DNA of 64,000 nt, from NCBI RefSeq assembly GCF_026241155.1, contig NZ_JAPFGP010000019.1, positions 41,342 to 105,341 of the forward strand, in the 5' to 3' direction. This document shows positions 35,592 through 45,279 of the stretch, in pieces. Source of the stretch: Paucibacter sp. PLA-PC-4 (GTDB lineage Bacteria; Pseudomonadota; Gammaproteobacteria; Burkholderiales; Burkholderiaceae_C). The notes beneath the pieces are model-generated. The model saw only the letters and a list, made by a program, of their open reading frames with translations, was not told the origin of the DNA and searched no databases. A program made the position numbers and the translations under genes. The first letter of the stretch is position 1. Every line of letters starts with the position of its first letter.

Positions 35592-35912
35592 ATGAACTGC
35601 CTGTTTTTCAAATCTCCGCGACCGTCCCTACTGCCTGCCGCTGCATCAGGCCTGGGCACGAATCTGGTGCTACCAATGCCGGCGCCGTTCTCGGCTCGGG
35701 CATTCGCCCGCGTGCGCTGCAGCCGCAGCATCGACACGCTGAACGTGCCTTCGAAGCTGGCCGTGCTCTGGGCGGCACTCGCGCACGCCCCCAAGCACGG
35801 CGGCAATCTGCTCGCCTGCGGCCTCGATGCCGCGATCGCCATCCACGACCTCGCTGCCGACGGCCGATCGACGCTTGACGGCGGCGCCGGGCAGGTCTTC
35901 ATGCATCAGTGA
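35592..35912 (+). CDS. Hypothetical small protein, doubtful
   Basis: A 106-residue frame starting 7 bp after the TTC38-like stop and ending just before the next gene. No family, signal peptide or membrane segment was recognised and the composition is Ala/Arg/Ser-rich. Its only support is its snug position in the operon, so it may be spurious. Confidence 0.25.
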   Translation: MNCLFFKSPRPSLLPAAASGLGTNLVLPMPAPFSARAFARVRCSRSIDTLNVPSKLAVLWAALAHAPKHGGNLLACGLDAAIAIHDLAADGRSTLDGGAGQVFMHQ

Positions 35913-35919
35913 GCTGGCC

Positions 35920-37017
35920 ATGCACGACACCCGCACTCTCAGCCATCGCCTGATCACGCCGCTGATCACCGCGATCCTGTCATTCGCCGCCGCGGGCTGC
36001 GGCGGCGGCGCCGGTGATGCGCCGCAACCGGTGCCCCCGCCGCCGGCTACGCCTCAGTTCATTCCCGAAGGTCTGCAAGGTCGCATTGTCAGCCGCCTGC
36101 GCCCAAGCGATGCGGGCGTGCTGGCCGCCACCGACGCCGGTGTGTTCCAGCGCAGCGGCGGTGCATGGGAGCCGCGCGGCCTGGCTGACCAGACCATACT
36201 CGATGTCATCGCCATCAGCGGTCAGCGCTGGATCGCCAGCGCCCGTCCGACGGCCGATGGCCCGGCGGCGACGCCGCAGTTGCTCAAGACTGTTGATGGC
36301 GGTGCCAGCTGGGAGCCCATTCCCAGCAACTTCGGTGGGCCCCTCGGGCCTGAGCCGGCGCATGCGCTGGCATTCGACGGGCCGCGCCAGCGTCTGGTGG
36401 CCACGGGCTCGGACGTGCTGGCCGAGTCCCGCGATGAGGGTCGGACTTGGACCGTGCTGCACGGGGACTGGCACGGATTCTCCCAGCCCAAGGCAGCGCT
36501 GGTCGTTCACGCCGGCAGTGGCGACATCTGGTACGGCGGGCAGGACGCTATCGAAGGCTTGATCCTGTTTGGGCGTGCCGAGGCCACGCGACAGGTGGTA
36601 ACGCATGCAGGCCTCTTGCCCAGCCCCAGCGTCGTTAAAGGCCTGCAGTTCGCCACCGCTGTGGACGCCGCTCACCTCCTGATCGCCGGAGAAGGAGGCG
36701 TTGTGCAGACCCGGGACGGCGGTGCGACCTGGGAAAAGCTGCTGCACGATGGCTACAACTTCTACTTCGACGTCGCGTTTGACGCCTACAAACCCGGGCG
36801 CCTCGTCTCGGCGCGTTGGATGAAGAACTACGACACGCCACAAGCGGCACACCTCGTGGTCTCCGACGACGCCGGCAAGACCTGGCGCAGCTTCCAGACC
36901 ACGGACCCCGCGCTGTTTGGTGGCGCCTGGGCCATTCACGCATTGCAGGAGTCGGGCCGCACGTCCTACCTGCTGGGTCTGTACAAAGGTGGCGTGATGC
37001 GCGTCGAGCTGCCGTGA
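35920..37017 (+). CDS. BNR/sortilin-like beta-propeller lipoprotein
   Basis: A 365-residue lipoprotein. The signal peptide ends at AAAGC with a Gly/Pro tether. It is built of BNR-type blades with Asp-boxes such as SRDEGRTWTVL, TRDGGATWEKLL and SDDAGKTWRSF. It should be membrane-anchored and face the periplasm. Such propellers resemble YCF48/sortilin-type folds, whose roles vary from assembly factors to glycan binding. It follows the hydroxylase-TTC38 pair in the same direction. Confidence 0.75.
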   Translation: MHDTRTLSHRLITPLITAILSFAAAGCGGGAGDAPQPVPPPPATPQFIPEGLQGRIVSRLRPSDAGVLAATDAGVFQRSGGAWEPRGLADQTILDVIAISGQRWIASARPTADGPAATPQLLKTVDGGASWEPIPSNFGGPLGPEPAHALAFDGPRQRLVATGSDVLAESRDEGRTWTVLHGDWHGFSQPKAALVVHAGSGDIWYGGQDAIEGLILFGRAEATRQVVTHAGLLPSPSVVKGLQFATAVDAAHLLIAGEGGVVQTRDGGATWEKLLHDGYNFYFDVAFDAYKPGRLVSARWMKNYDTPQAAHLVVSDDAGKTWRSFQTTDPALFGGAWAIHALQESGRTSYLLGLYKGGVMRVELP

Positions 37018-37047
37018 AACCTTGTCGAGCCTCTGAAGATTCCACCG

Positions 37048-37861
37048 TGCGAGCCGCCGTCCTCATTGCACCCGCGCTGGGCGTGCCACCCGGGTACGAC
37101 CAACCCCTGCAGGCAGCCCTGCGCGAGCTGGGTGCAGATTGCCACTTCGTTGCATTGCCCGCGCTCGCACCGGGCTGCAAGCGCTTGTTCAAACCACGTT
37201 CGCCCGGTCTTGAGTCCTTCATGCAGGCCATGGCCGTGGCCGCGCAAGGCCTGCGCTAGCGCGGAGCGGAGCGGATCGGATCATCCTCATCGGGCACAGC
37301 GTGGGCGGACAGATGGGCATAGCGGCCGCCGCAAGAGCGCCCGAACTCTTCGACGGCTTGGCACTGGCGGCCTGTGGCACCCCCGACTGGCGCGCGTGGC
37401 CCGCCGCCAGGCAGCGCAGCATTCGCCGCGGCTTGATGATGATCGACTGGGTATCGCGACTGCTGCCGTGGTACCCGGGGCGCCCGCTCGGCTTTGGCGG
37501 CAAGCAGCCGCGCCGCCTGATGCGTGACTGGGTCGGCATGGCGCTGACAGGCAGCTACCGCCATCTCGCCATCGGCCAGAGATGCGAGCAATCCATGCGT
37601 CATCTGCAGCTGCCGGTGCTGGCCATCAACATCGAGGGCGATGAACTGGCGCCGAGGTCTGCGACGGACTTCCTGCTCGCCCGAGCTGCCGCAGGTCAGC
37701 ACCCGGCGCGCGAATGTCGACGCCGCAGCACTGGCAGGCGCCAGGACAGGCGTCCCGGGAGGCATCACGGGAGGCAAACGCCACACGGCCTGAGTCGAGC
37801 AGCCCCTGTGCGTTGTTCCCACGATTGGCCGATGGGTCGATGGGTCGAGACCCTGAAGTGA
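37048..37861 (+). pseudogene. Alpha/beta hydrolase, frameshifted
   Basis: The first part from GTG 37048 reads RAAVLIAPALGVPPGYDQP and stops at 37259. Another frame then continues with DRIILIGHSVGGQMGIAAAARAPELFDG, containing the nucleophile elbow GHSVGG, on to LPVLAINIEGDELAPRSATDFLLA. The expected catalytic-His segment after about 37700 is not readable. At least one frameshift near 37255 and further 3' damage make a functional enzyme unlikely. It follows the BNR lipoprotein with about 30 bp between. Confidence 0.7.
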
Positions 37862-37944
37862 AGCGGCGCTGGCCGCCCGGCCGACGGACGCCAAGCGGAC
37901 GGTTGCACGGCACATTGGGACTGGGTCCTCAATAGCGCCTGGAC

Positions 37945-38448
37945 ATGCCTCTACTTCAAACCTCCGTCTCACTGCTTGCCCATTGGAGCCCGCGCCTCAT
38001 GTTCAAGGTCATCAAAAGCCAGCTCAGCCGCTCGGTGCCATTCACCAAGCTTCTCGGCATCGAGATCACCGACATCTCGGCAAGTGACGCCTCGGTCAGC
38101 ATGAACGTGGGCCCGACGCTCAGCAACCATGTCGGCACTGCCCACGCCGGCGCCTTGTTCACGATCTGCGAGTCAGCCTCGGGCGCAGCCCTGACCGGCG
38201 CGCTGCTGCCGGTCATCATGCAACTACGTTTTGTCGTGCGCGACGCCCGAATTGACTATCTCAAGCCTGCCAAGGGCCAGGTGTGGGCCAAGGCAGTCCT
38301 TGTTGAGGAGCCAGCAAGCGTTCTGGATTGGCTCCAGCGAACCGGCCGCGCCGAAGTTGCAGTGGACGTCAGTGCTCGCGCCGACGACGACACCGTGGTG
38401 GCCAAGGCAAGCTTCAACTGGAATCTGAAGTTGACGACGCCCCCCTGA
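37945..38448 (+). CDS. Hotdog-fold thioesterase-like protein (DUF4442/PaaI type)
   Basis: A 167-residue protein, or 149 from ATG 37999. The hotdog signature NHVGTAHAGALFTICESASG holds the helix that lines the active site of PaaI-type thioesterases, followed by RIDYLKPAKGQVWAKA and a beta-sheet half. It probably hydrolyses acyl-CoA or binds acyl groups. The substrate is not evident. Confidence 0.78.
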   Translation: MPLLQTSVSLLAHWSPRLMFKVIKSQLSRSVPFTKLLGIEITDISASDASVSMNVGPTLSNHVGTAHAGALFTICESASGAALTGALLPVIMQLRFVVRDARIDYLKPAKGQVWAKAVLVEEPASVLDWLQRTGRAEVAVDVSARADDDTVVAKASFNWNLKLTTPP

Positions 38449-38796
38449 CTGCTGCGGCTGGGAGGCGTCGTAGAGAGCGCAAGCGCTCGTGAAGACCCTG
38501 CCCGGTGCCCGCAGGTGGAGATGCAGCGCCGGCCTTCTGGCCGTTCGCATCAGCAAGGAGAACTTCCCCTTCGGCTCAACACGCGTCCACTTCCTGACCG
38601 ATTTGGCCCTCAGCACTGACGGCAAAGCTCCGGGTTCCAGGCATAGGCGCTCTCAATCTCACACTGCGAAATCCGATGAATTTTGGTCAAAAGTCATCGC
38701 CCGAGTGGGTGGTTATGGCGCCTAGAGTTTTCTCACAGGACGCAGCATCGCGGCCTGCAGCGAAACCCCAAGGTCTTCACCACTGCCAGCGCCGCC
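38449..38796. other. Intergenic region before the type IV secretion operon
   Basis: About 350 bp. It likely carries the promoter of the secretion operon and perhaps the edge of the acquired region. No attachment-site repeat or gene was recognised. Confidence 0.35.
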
Positions 38797-39375
38797 ATGA
38801 CTACCTGCCCGACATCCGCGCCCTGCCCAGACACCAGGCCTGTCGCTGCCGCGCCCACCTGCCGCAGGGTCGGCGTTGTCACCACGCTCACGACCGCGGC
38901 CGCGCTGCTCAGCACCAGCCTTCCCGCCGCAGCCGTCGACGGATGCAAGGTCTTGCTCTGCCTGGCCGCGCCGAGCTGGCGGGCCATTCCCCCGTGTGTG
39001 CCGACGATCACACAGCTGCTGCGCGACCTGGCCCGGGGCAAGGCCTTCCCCTCCTGTGCGATGGCGGGCGGCGGCAACGCTGCCGGCCACGCCTGGGCGA
39101 GCGCGCCCAGCTTCTGCCCGCCCCAATACACACGCCTCGTTGAGACCCAGGGCGGTCCCCGCTATTTCTGCGACTACTCCGGTGCCGTGTCCGTCACGGT
39201 CAATGGCACGGCCTTCACCCGAACCTGGTGGAGCATGGACGGCAGCACCGTGACCGAGTTCAGCCCCGCCGCCAAGGCTCAGCTGGGCCGCTGGGACCCT
39301 CGCTTCGACGACGACTACGCCGCCTGGCTCGCCACCCAGCAGCAGGAGACACCGGCGGCTGAGCCCAGCCACTGA
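38797..39375 (+). CDS. Secreted T4SS-associated protein of unknown function
   Basis: A 192-residue exported protein from ATG 38797. The hydrophobic signal VVTTLTTAAALLSTSLPAAA is followed by a Cys-rich body (DGCKVLLCL, AIPPCVPTITQLLRDLARGK, FPSCAMAG, YFCDYSG). Proteins with this Cys pattern are, to my knowledge, found beside VirB1 in several VirB-type conjugation loci, but their role is not defined. It starts the cluster and lies 11 bp before virB1. Confidence 0.65.
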   Translation: MTTCPTSAPCPDTRPVAAAPTCRRVGVVTTLTTAAALLSTSLPAAAVDGCKVLLCLAAPSWRAIPPCVPTITQLLRDLARGKAFPSCAMAGGGNAAGHAWASAPSFCPPQYTRLVETQGGPRYFCDYSGAVSVTVNGTAFTRTWWSMDGSTVTEFSPAAKAQLGRWDPRFDDDYAAWLATQQQETPAAEPSH

Positions 39376-39386
39376 GGTTACACACC

Positions 39387-39863
39387 ATGGACGCCTCCAC
39401 CTTCCTCTCCTTGACCCTGGCCTGTGCGCCGCAGCTGCATGCCGACACCGCACGCGCACTGGTCAGCACCGAGAGCGCCTTCAATCCCTGGGCCATCGGC
39501 GTGGTCGGCGCTCGACTGACCCGCCAACCGCGAAACCGCGCTGAGGCGCTGGCCACCGCGCGCGCCCTGCAAGCCAGCGGCTGGAACTACAGCGTCGGGC
39601 TCGGCCAGATCAACCGGGGCAATTTCGCGCGCCTGGGCCTGACGCTGGACACCGCCTTCGACCCCTGTACCAACCTGAGCGCCATGCAGACAGTGCTGAC
39701 CGAATGCATGGCCAGAGTCCCGCATCTGCATAGATTGCCGCGAACTGAGCAGCTCGCATTGCGACAGGCACTGTCTTGCTACTACAGCGGCAACTTCGTC
39801 ACCGGATTCAAGCACGGCTATGTGCGCCGTGTCGCTCGAGCCATGCCTGGCGCCCCGCCGTAG
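39387..39863 (+). CDS. virB1: VirB1-like lytic transglycosylase
   Basis: A 158-residue lysozyme-fold protein with the catalytic Glu29 in STESAFNPWAIG and the conserved NYSVGLGQIN segment. It opens peptidoglycan so that the secretion channel can assemble. No typical signal peptide is obvious at the N-terminus. Confidence 0.88.
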   Translation: MDASTFLSLTLACAPQLHADTARALVSTESAFNPWAIGVVGARLTRQPRNRAEALATARALQASGWNYSVGLGQINRGNFARLGLTLDTAFDPCTNLSAMQTVLTECMARVPHLHRLPRTEQLALRQALSCYYSGNFVTGFKHGYVRRVARAMPGAPP

Positions 39864-39925
39864 CCACCTGCGGCTGATTCCACACTCGTCGATACGCGTT
39901 CCCACACCCGCAGGGAGGTGATCTC

Positions 39926-40222
39926 ATGCGCCCGATTCTTCGTACACACACGGGCCCAAGCGCCCGCGCTTCACTCGTTGCCTACGTCCTGCTGTGCTGC
40001 GAACTCGCGGCGGCGCAGGGCTTCGAGAAGGTCAACACCACGGTGATGAACGTCAATGCCATCTTGGTGGTGGTGTCCGTCGCGGTGGTCACTATCGCCA
40101 TCATCTGGGCTGGATTCAAGATGATCTTTCAGGCGGCACGCCTGTCGGATGTCGCGAACATTCTGATCGGCGGCACGCTGATCGGCGGCGCCGGCGCCTT
40201 TGCCGCCTTCATTGTCAGCTGA
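39926..40222 (+). CDS. virB2: VirB2-like pilin
   Basis: A 98-residue major pilin precursor. A very strong Shine-Dalgarno (GGGAGGTGA) precedes ATG 39926. The signal peptide ends near AAAQG, followed by two hydrophobic helices (ILVVVSVAVVTIAIIWAG and ILIGGTLIGGAGAFAAFIV). It forms the pilus and inner-membrane pool of the T4SS. Confidence 0.85.
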   Translation: MRPILRTHTGPSARASLVAYVLLCCELAAAQGFEKVNTTVMNVNAILVVVSVAVVTIAIIWAGFKMIFQAARLSDVANILIGGTLIGGAGAFAAFIVS

Positions 40223-40236
40223 CGGCGAAGACACCG

Positions 40237-40569
40237 ATGCAAAGCGAAGCCATCTTCAAGGGCGCGACGCGACCGGCCATGACCTTCGGTGTTCCGCTCA
40301 CCCCACTGGTGGTGTTGGTCGGCAGCGGCATGCTTGTGATCGTCTGGGGCGGCATCCTCATCAGCTGGTGGATCGCTCTGGGCGTCCTGTTGGCCGTCGG
40401 TCCCGCGTGGCTTTGGATGAGGATCGTCACTGCGCAGGACGATCAGCGCTTCAAGCAGGTCTGCGTCGCTCTGAAGCTGCGGCTGCACGACCGCAACCAC
40501 CGGTTCTGGGGCGCGCGCAGCTATGCCCCCCACCTCTACCGAGGAGCTCGGGATGCCTGGCATGTCTGA
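40237..40569 (+). CDS. virB3: VirB3-like inner-membrane protein
   Basis: A 110-residue protein with KGATRPAMTFGVPLTP, the conserved start of VirB3, then two membrane segments and a basic cytoplasmic tail (RFKQVCVALKLRLHDRN). It works with VirB4 at the channel base. It overlaps the virB4 start by 17 bp. Confidence 0.88.
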   Translation: MQSEAIFKGATRPAMTFGVPLTPLVVLVGSGMLVIVWGGILISWWIALGVLLAVGPAWLWMRIVTAQDDQRFKQVCVALKLRLHDRNHRFWGARSYAPHLYRGARDAWHV

Positions 40570-43054
40570 CAGTTCCGGCGCAGCACCAGGCTGGCCGTGG
40601 CGCCGCAAGGCACAGCCGCGGCACTGGTACCAAGCGCATACCGAAAACCCCGTCGCCGCCTTTGTGCCCTTCTCGTCGCTGCTCGGCGCACACGACGTGA
40701 TCACACGCGGCGGCAACTACCTGCGGGTTTGGCGCTTGGATGGCATTGCCTTCGAGTGCGCGGACGAGCACCAGATTGCAGAGCGCCATGAGGCGATGTG
40801 CAATCTGCTGCGCAACCTGGCCGGCGGTCACTGGGCCGTGTGGACCCATCGGCTGCACCGACGCGTCCTCGATCAACTGCTTGACCCCCAGTCGCCCGGC
40901 TTCGCCCGCGATCTCTCGCGCGCCTACCAGGCCAGTCTCGGCCACAGCCAGTTGAGCGGGCGGCCGATGATGAGCACCGAGCTCTACCTGACCCTGGTCT
41001 ACCGACCCGACTCGTCGCGCCTGCACCGCGCGCTGCACTCAGCGCCGCGATCCAGGGCCGCCGTTGCCGAGGCACAGGCGCAGGCCATGCGCATGATGCA
41101 GGAGCAGTCCGCGCTGGTGGCGCGCGTACTGAGGGGCTTCGGCCCCCGGCTGCTGGGCATACGGCATCAGGGCGGCCGCCCCTACTCCGAGCTCGCCGAA
41201 TTCCTCGGCTATCTGGTCAACGGACGCTCAGATCCAATGCCATTCGTTGCGGGCCCGCTCTATCGAACCCTGCCCACTGCCCGGCTGTTCTTCGGCGGCG
41301 ACAAGCTCGAGCTGCGGCACGGTGATACCCGCCGCTACGCGGCCCTGGTCGACATCAAGGAGTACGCCGATTCGGTCGAACCCGGCATCCTGAACGCGCT
41401 GCTTTACGAGGACAGCGAATTCATAGAGACGCAGAGCTTCTCTATCCTTCCCCGCCGCGACGCCATGCGGGCGCTGGAGCTGCAGCGGGATCAGCTGATC
41501 GCCAGCGAGGATGTCGTTGCAAGCCAGATTGCCGAGATGGACACCGCGCTCAATGAGCTCGGCGATGGCCAGTTCTGCATGGGCGAGTACCACTACAGTC
41601 TCGTCGTTTTCGGGGAGGATCTGGCAGATGCGGGCAGGCGCGCCGCGCAGGCGATAGGCGCCGTCGCAGAGGCGTCGAGCTTGCAGATGTCGGCGGTAGA
41701 CCTGGTGGCGGATGCCGCCTGGTTCGCCCAGATGCCGGGAAACTGGCAATGGCGGCCCCGGGATGCCAAGCTGTCCTCACGCGCCTTTGCGGCGCTGGCC
41801 AGCGCTCACAACTTTGCCAGCGGCAAGCGCGACGGCAACCCCTGGGGTGAGGCGCTGGCGCTGCTGCGCACGCCCTCTGGCCAGCCCTTTTATCTGAATC
41901 TGCACAGCAGCCCGGAGGGTGAGGATTCCGCCGACAAGAAGCTGCCGGGCAATACGCTGATCATCGGCTCCACCGGTGTCGGCAAAACCACGCTGGAGAT
42001 GTTCCTCCTGACGCTCACGCGCAAATGGGATCCCCCACCCCGCCTGGTGCTCTTCGATCTGGACCGAGGCTGCGAAATCGCCATCCGCGCGCTGGGGGGC
42101 CGCTACTTCACGCTGGAGGCCGGCAAGCCGACCGGGTGCAACCCGCTGCAACGCGAACCGACGCCCGCGCGCATCCAGTTCTGGGAACAGCTGGTGCGCA
42201 CCTGCATCACCAGCGCCGCCCTGCCCCTGCTGCCCGCCGACGAGCGCGCCATTGCTGCGGCGGTACGGGCCGTGGCGATGATGCCGGCACCTTTGCGCCG
42301 CTTGTCGACCATCCGGCAGAACCTGCCCAAGTCTGGCGAGAACAGCCTCTTCGAGCGGCTGGGCCGCTGGTGCGAAGGGGGAGCACTGGGCTGGGTGTTC
42401 GACCAAGCCGACGACCGGCTGCTTGAGCTGCAGGCAGCGGCGATCATCGGCTTTGACACCACCGAGTTTTTGGACCTGCCCGAGGTGCGCACACCCGTGA
42501 TGATGTATCTGCTGCAGGTGATGGAAGAACTCGTCAACGGCGAGCGGCTCATCTATGTGATCTCGGAATTCTGGAAGGCGCTTGATCACGAGATCTTCAG
42601 CGACTTCGCCAAGCAAAAGCAAAAGACCATCCGCAAGCAAAACGGCCTTGGCATCTTCGACACGCAAAGTCCGTCCGACGTGCTGCGCCACCCCATCGGG
42701 CGCACGATGATCGAGCAGAGCGTGACCAAGATTTTTCTGGCCAATCCCGAGGCCTTGCGAGAGGAGTATGTCGAGGGCTTCGGCCTCAGCCAGGCCGAGT
42801 TCGACATCGTTCGAGGCCTCAGCGCGCAAGGCGGGCGGCGCTTTCTTGTGAAGCAGGGCCATGCCAGCGCCATCTGCGAGCTGGATCTGGCCGGCATGGA
42901 TGACTTCATCGCCGTGCTCTCGGGCACCACCGACAACGTGGTGCTGCTCGATGCGCTGCGTGAGCGCCACGGCGACGATCCGTTTGAATGGCTCCCGGTT
43001 TTTCGGCGGGATGTTCAGAGTCGAAGGCTTCGCAATTCCGGGAGAACGGCATGA
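40553..43054 (+). CDS. virB4: VirB4 family ATPase
   Basis: An 833-residue cytoplasmic ATPase. GGAG lies 6 bp before ATG 40553; ATG 40562 is also possible. The N-terminal CagE/VirB4 domain includes FVPFSSLLGAHDVITRGG. The C-terminal ATPase has Walker A GSTGVGKTT and the conserved downstream FDLDRGCEIAIRALGG. It powers pilus assembly and substrate transfer. Its stop overlaps the next gene's start. Confidence 0.92.
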   Translation: MPGMSDSSGAAPGWPWRRKAQPRHWYQAHTENPVAAFVPFSSLLGAHDVITRGGNYLRVWRLDGIAFECADEHQIAERHEAMCNLLRNLAGGHWAVWTHRLHRRVLDQLLDPQSPGFARDLSRAYQASLGHSQLSGRPMMSTELYLTLVYRPDSSRLHRALHSAPRSRAAVAEAQAQAMRMMQEQSALVARVLRGFGPRLLGIRHQGGRPYSELAEFLGYLVNGRSDPMPFVAGPLYRTLPTARLFFGGDKLELRHGDTRRYAALVDIKEYADSVEPGILNALLYEDSEFIETQSFSILPRRDAMRALELQRDQLIASEDVVASQIAEMDTALNELGDGQFCMGEYHYSLVVFGEDLADAGRRAAQAIGAVAEASSLQMSAVDLVADAAWFAQMPGNWQWRPRDAKLSSRAFAALASAHNFASGKRDGNPWGEALALLRTPSGQPFYLNLHSSPEGEDSADKKLPGNTLIIGSTGVGKTTLEMFLLTLTRKWDPPPRLVLFDLDRGCEIAIRALGGRYFTLEAGKPTGCNPLQREPTPARIQFWEQLVRTCITSAALPLLPADERAIAAAVRAVAMMPAPLRRLSTIRQNLPKSGENSLFERLGRWCEGGALGWVFDQADDRLLELQAAAIIGFDTTEFLDLPEVRTPVMMYLLQVMEELVNGERLIYVISEFWKALDHEIFSDFAKQKQKTIRKQNGLGIFDTQSPSDVLRHPIGRTMIEQSVTKIFLANPEALREEYVEGFGLSQAEFDIVRGLSAQGGRRFLVKQGHASAICELDLAGMDDFIAVLSGTTDNVVLLDALRERHGDDPFEWLPVFRRDVQSRRLRNSGRTA

Positions 43055-43470
43055 ACACAGTTCAGCATCTCGCAGCGCTGAGCGCGCTGGAACTTGTCCT
43101 TGCACTGGCGGCAACAAGCGCCTGCGCGCAGTTCGTCAAGGGGAACGAGGCGGTCAGTCTCGCCCCCGACGGCAGCGCCAGAGTCGAGACGCCGCCCTTG
43201 CCGAAGGCGACGCTGGGCAAGCCTTGCCCGGCTGCCTCACCGGCATGCAGTACTGGGGGCTGGCTGATGGTCGAAACGCACGAGGGCTTGCGTGAGTGCT
43301 CCGAGATCTATGCGCGACCGGGTACATGCCGCCCATCTTCGTTCGGTACGGAGAAGCGACCCAGGCTATGGATCGTCAAATCCAAGGGCAAATGGCTGCA
43401 GTGCGAGCGGCCGACCCTTCACAGCAAGTGCGTCACCACCAAAACGTTGCCCAACGTCGTCGTTCAGTGA
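43051..43470 (+). CDS. Exported hypothetical protein between virB4 and virB6
   Basis: A 139-residue exported protein: signal peptide ALELVLALAATSACA, then a small Cys-containing domain (GKPCPAASPACSTGGWLMVETHEGLRECSEIYARPGTC). It starts with an ATGA overlap on virB4. It sits where virB5 usually is, yet does not look like VirB5; a VirB5-like protein is encoded two genes later. It may be an accessory periplasmic part of this T4SS; function unknown. Confidence 0.65.
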   Translation: MNTVQHLAALSALELVLALAATSACAQFVKGNEAVSLAPDGSARVETPPLPKATLGKPCPAASPACSTGGWLMVETHEGLRECSEIYARPGTCRPSSFGTEKRPRLWIVKSKGKWLQCERPTLHSKCVTTKTLPNVVVQ

Positions 43471-43479
43471 GTAAGCATC

Positions 43480-44502
43480 ATGTTCGCCTGGGTCGGTTCG
43501 CAATTCGACAGTGTGCTGAACACCTACGTCATCAGCGTCGTGGCAGCGCTGATGACGGGGATTACGCCGGTGGCACTGTCCGCGATGACGATCTGGGTTG
43601 CGCTTTTCGGATGGGCCGTGCTGCGCAACGAGGTGTCGGACACGGTTCCAGCTTTCACCTGGAGGGCCTTCAAGATCGGCCTGGTGCTGGCATTCTCCCT
43701 GCAGTCCGGCGTCTACATCAGCCATGTGGTCGACACAGCCAATGCACTCGCAACCGGTGTGGCCACGACCTTCCTGCCGGCGGCAGCGAATCCCAACGCG
43801 ATCGCCACCCCTTACGCCATTCTTGACGCGTTCAATGAGCGAGCCAGTCAGCTCGTGGTCGATCTTCTGAAGGATGCCGGCATCACACGTCTGGACCTGG
43901 TGTTCGCGGCCATCGTCACGGCCTTCGGCAACGTCGTCTTCCTCTGCTTGACGCTGTTCGTTGTGACACTTGCGAAGGTGTTCCTCACCTTCACTTTGGC
44001 GGTGGGTCCCCTGTTCATCCTCTGCCTCGCCTGGCGGCCGACAGCCCGCTTCTTCGACAGCTGGCTGTCCATGGTGCTGAACGCCGTCGTGCTCGCCTGG
44101 TTCGCGTTCTTCGCGCTGGGTCTTAGTGCATCCTTGGGCGAGAGACTCGTACAAGTCATTCAGGATCAGGGCGGCTTCCTCGGCCCCACCTTCAATGTCG
44201 TTGCGGAGTCGCTGAAGTACTGCATCGTGATGGTACTGATGGCCATCCTGTGCTTTCAGGCGCCGAGCCTCGCGTCTGCACTCACCGGCGGCGCAGCCGT
44301 GCAGCAAGGCGTCCAGATGATCCAGAACGTCATGATGGTCTCGGGTTTGCGCTCGCGGTCCTTCACGAGAGGGCCAGCCGGCAACAGTTCACCAGGCGGG
44401 GTTGTCCGCGCCGCAGGCGGCGCTGCATCCACCACAGGCCGAACGGCCGGCACGGCACGAACCGCCGCCTACCGGTTCGCCGCGATGCGCGGCCGGGTGT
44501 GA
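43480..44502 (+). CDS. virB6: VirB6-like polytopic channel protein
   Basis: A 340-residue inner-membrane protein with six or so hydrophobic segments (for example FVVTLAKVFLTFTLAVGPLFI) and a polar Ser/Thr/Gly/Arg-rich C-terminal tail. The motif TLAVGPLFILCLAW with a downstream FFDSWLS is typical of TrbL/VirB6 proteins, which form part of the inner-membrane passage. It comes before virB5, the reverse of the Agrobacterium order. Confidence 0.88.
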   Translation: MFAWVGSQFDSVLNTYVISVVAALMTGITPVALSAMTIWVALFGWAVLRNEVSDTVPAFTWRAFKIGLVLAFSLQSGVYISHVVDTANALATGVATTFLPAAANPNAIATPYAILDAFNERASQLVVDLLKDAGITRLDLVFAAIVTAFGNVVFLCLTLFVVTLAKVFLTFTLAVGPLFILCLAWRPTARFFDSWLSMVLNAVVLAWFAFFALGLSASLGERLVQVIQDQGGFLGPTFNVVAESLKYCIVMVLMAILCFQAPSLASALTGGAAVQQGVQMIQNVMMVSGLRSRSFTRGPAGNSSPGGVVRAAGGAASTTGRTAGTARTAAYRFAAMRGRV

Positions 44503-44528
44503 TCACCCTCCAGTTCAGGAGTATTGCC

Positions 44529-45233
44529 ATGTCTACACGTCTGAAGCTTGTCGCCGCCATCTGCGTGATCGCCAGCGCATTCGGCCCGCACCGAGCGCAG
44601 GCTCAGGGCATCCCGGTCATCGATGCCGCCAACCTGGTCCAGACCATCCAGCAGGTGATGAACGACATCACCTCGATCAACAACCAGGTGCAGCAGATCG
44701 TCCAGTTGCGGGATCAGCTCCGCAGCATCACCGGCATCCGAAATCTCGGCGAGGTCTTCAGCAACCCGCTGCTGCGCAACTATGTGCCGGCCGAGGCCTA
44801 CACCCTGATCAATGCGGTCGACACCTCCGGCTACCCGGGGCTCAACACCACGGCCAAGGCGCTGCGTGACTTGCAAATGGTCTACAACTGCCTCGACCGC
44901 AACGGGGACGATCAAACCCGCTGCCAGGCCGCGCTGGCCCAGCCCTACCAACAAAAGGGTCTGCTGCAGGACGCCATGAAGTCAGCAGCGGGCCGGCTCA
45001 ACCAGATCCAGTCCTTGATGCGCCAGATCAATGCGACGGTCGACCAAAAGGCCGTGCTGGAGATCCAGGCTCGCATCGGCGCAGAAAACGCCTTGTTGGC
45101 CCACGAGATGTCCCAGGTGCAGATGCTGCAGGGCATGTCGGACAGTGAAGAGCGCATCGCGCGCTCGCGCGAGCGAGAGCGTCAGTACCAGATGCTCAGC
45201 CGTACGGGCAAGGTCGCCGACTACTTGCCCTGA
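44529..45233 (+). CDS. virB5: VirB5-like minor pilin / tip protein
   Basis: A 234-residue exported protein: signal LVAAICVIASAFGPHRAQA, then IPVIDAANLVQTIQQV, the usual mature N-terminus of VirB5-type proteins, and long helices (QVQQIVQLRDQLRSITG, IQARIGAENALLAHEM). It likely sits at the pilus tip. AGGAG lies a few bases before ATG 44529. Confidence 0.85.
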   Translation: MSTRLKLVAAICVIASAFGPHRAQAQGIPVIDAANLVQTIQQVMNDITSINNQVQQIVQLRDQLRSITGIRNLGEVFSNPLLRNYVPAEAYTLINAVDTSGYPGLNTTAKALRDLQMVYNCLDRNGDDQTRCQAALAQPYQQKGLLQDAMKSAAGRLNQIQSLMRQINATVDQKAVLEIQARIGAENALLAHEMSQVQMLQGMSDSEERIARSRERERQYQMLSRTGKVADYLP

Positions 45234-45279
45234 ACACTGACCCGGGCCACGCGAGCGCGTGGCCCTGAGAGGATCCGCC

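Noticed and set aside
43051..43470. Considered as VirB5 because of its position after virB4
   Set aside because: No VirB5-like helices or mature N-terminus; the gene at 44529-45233 fits VirB5 far better.
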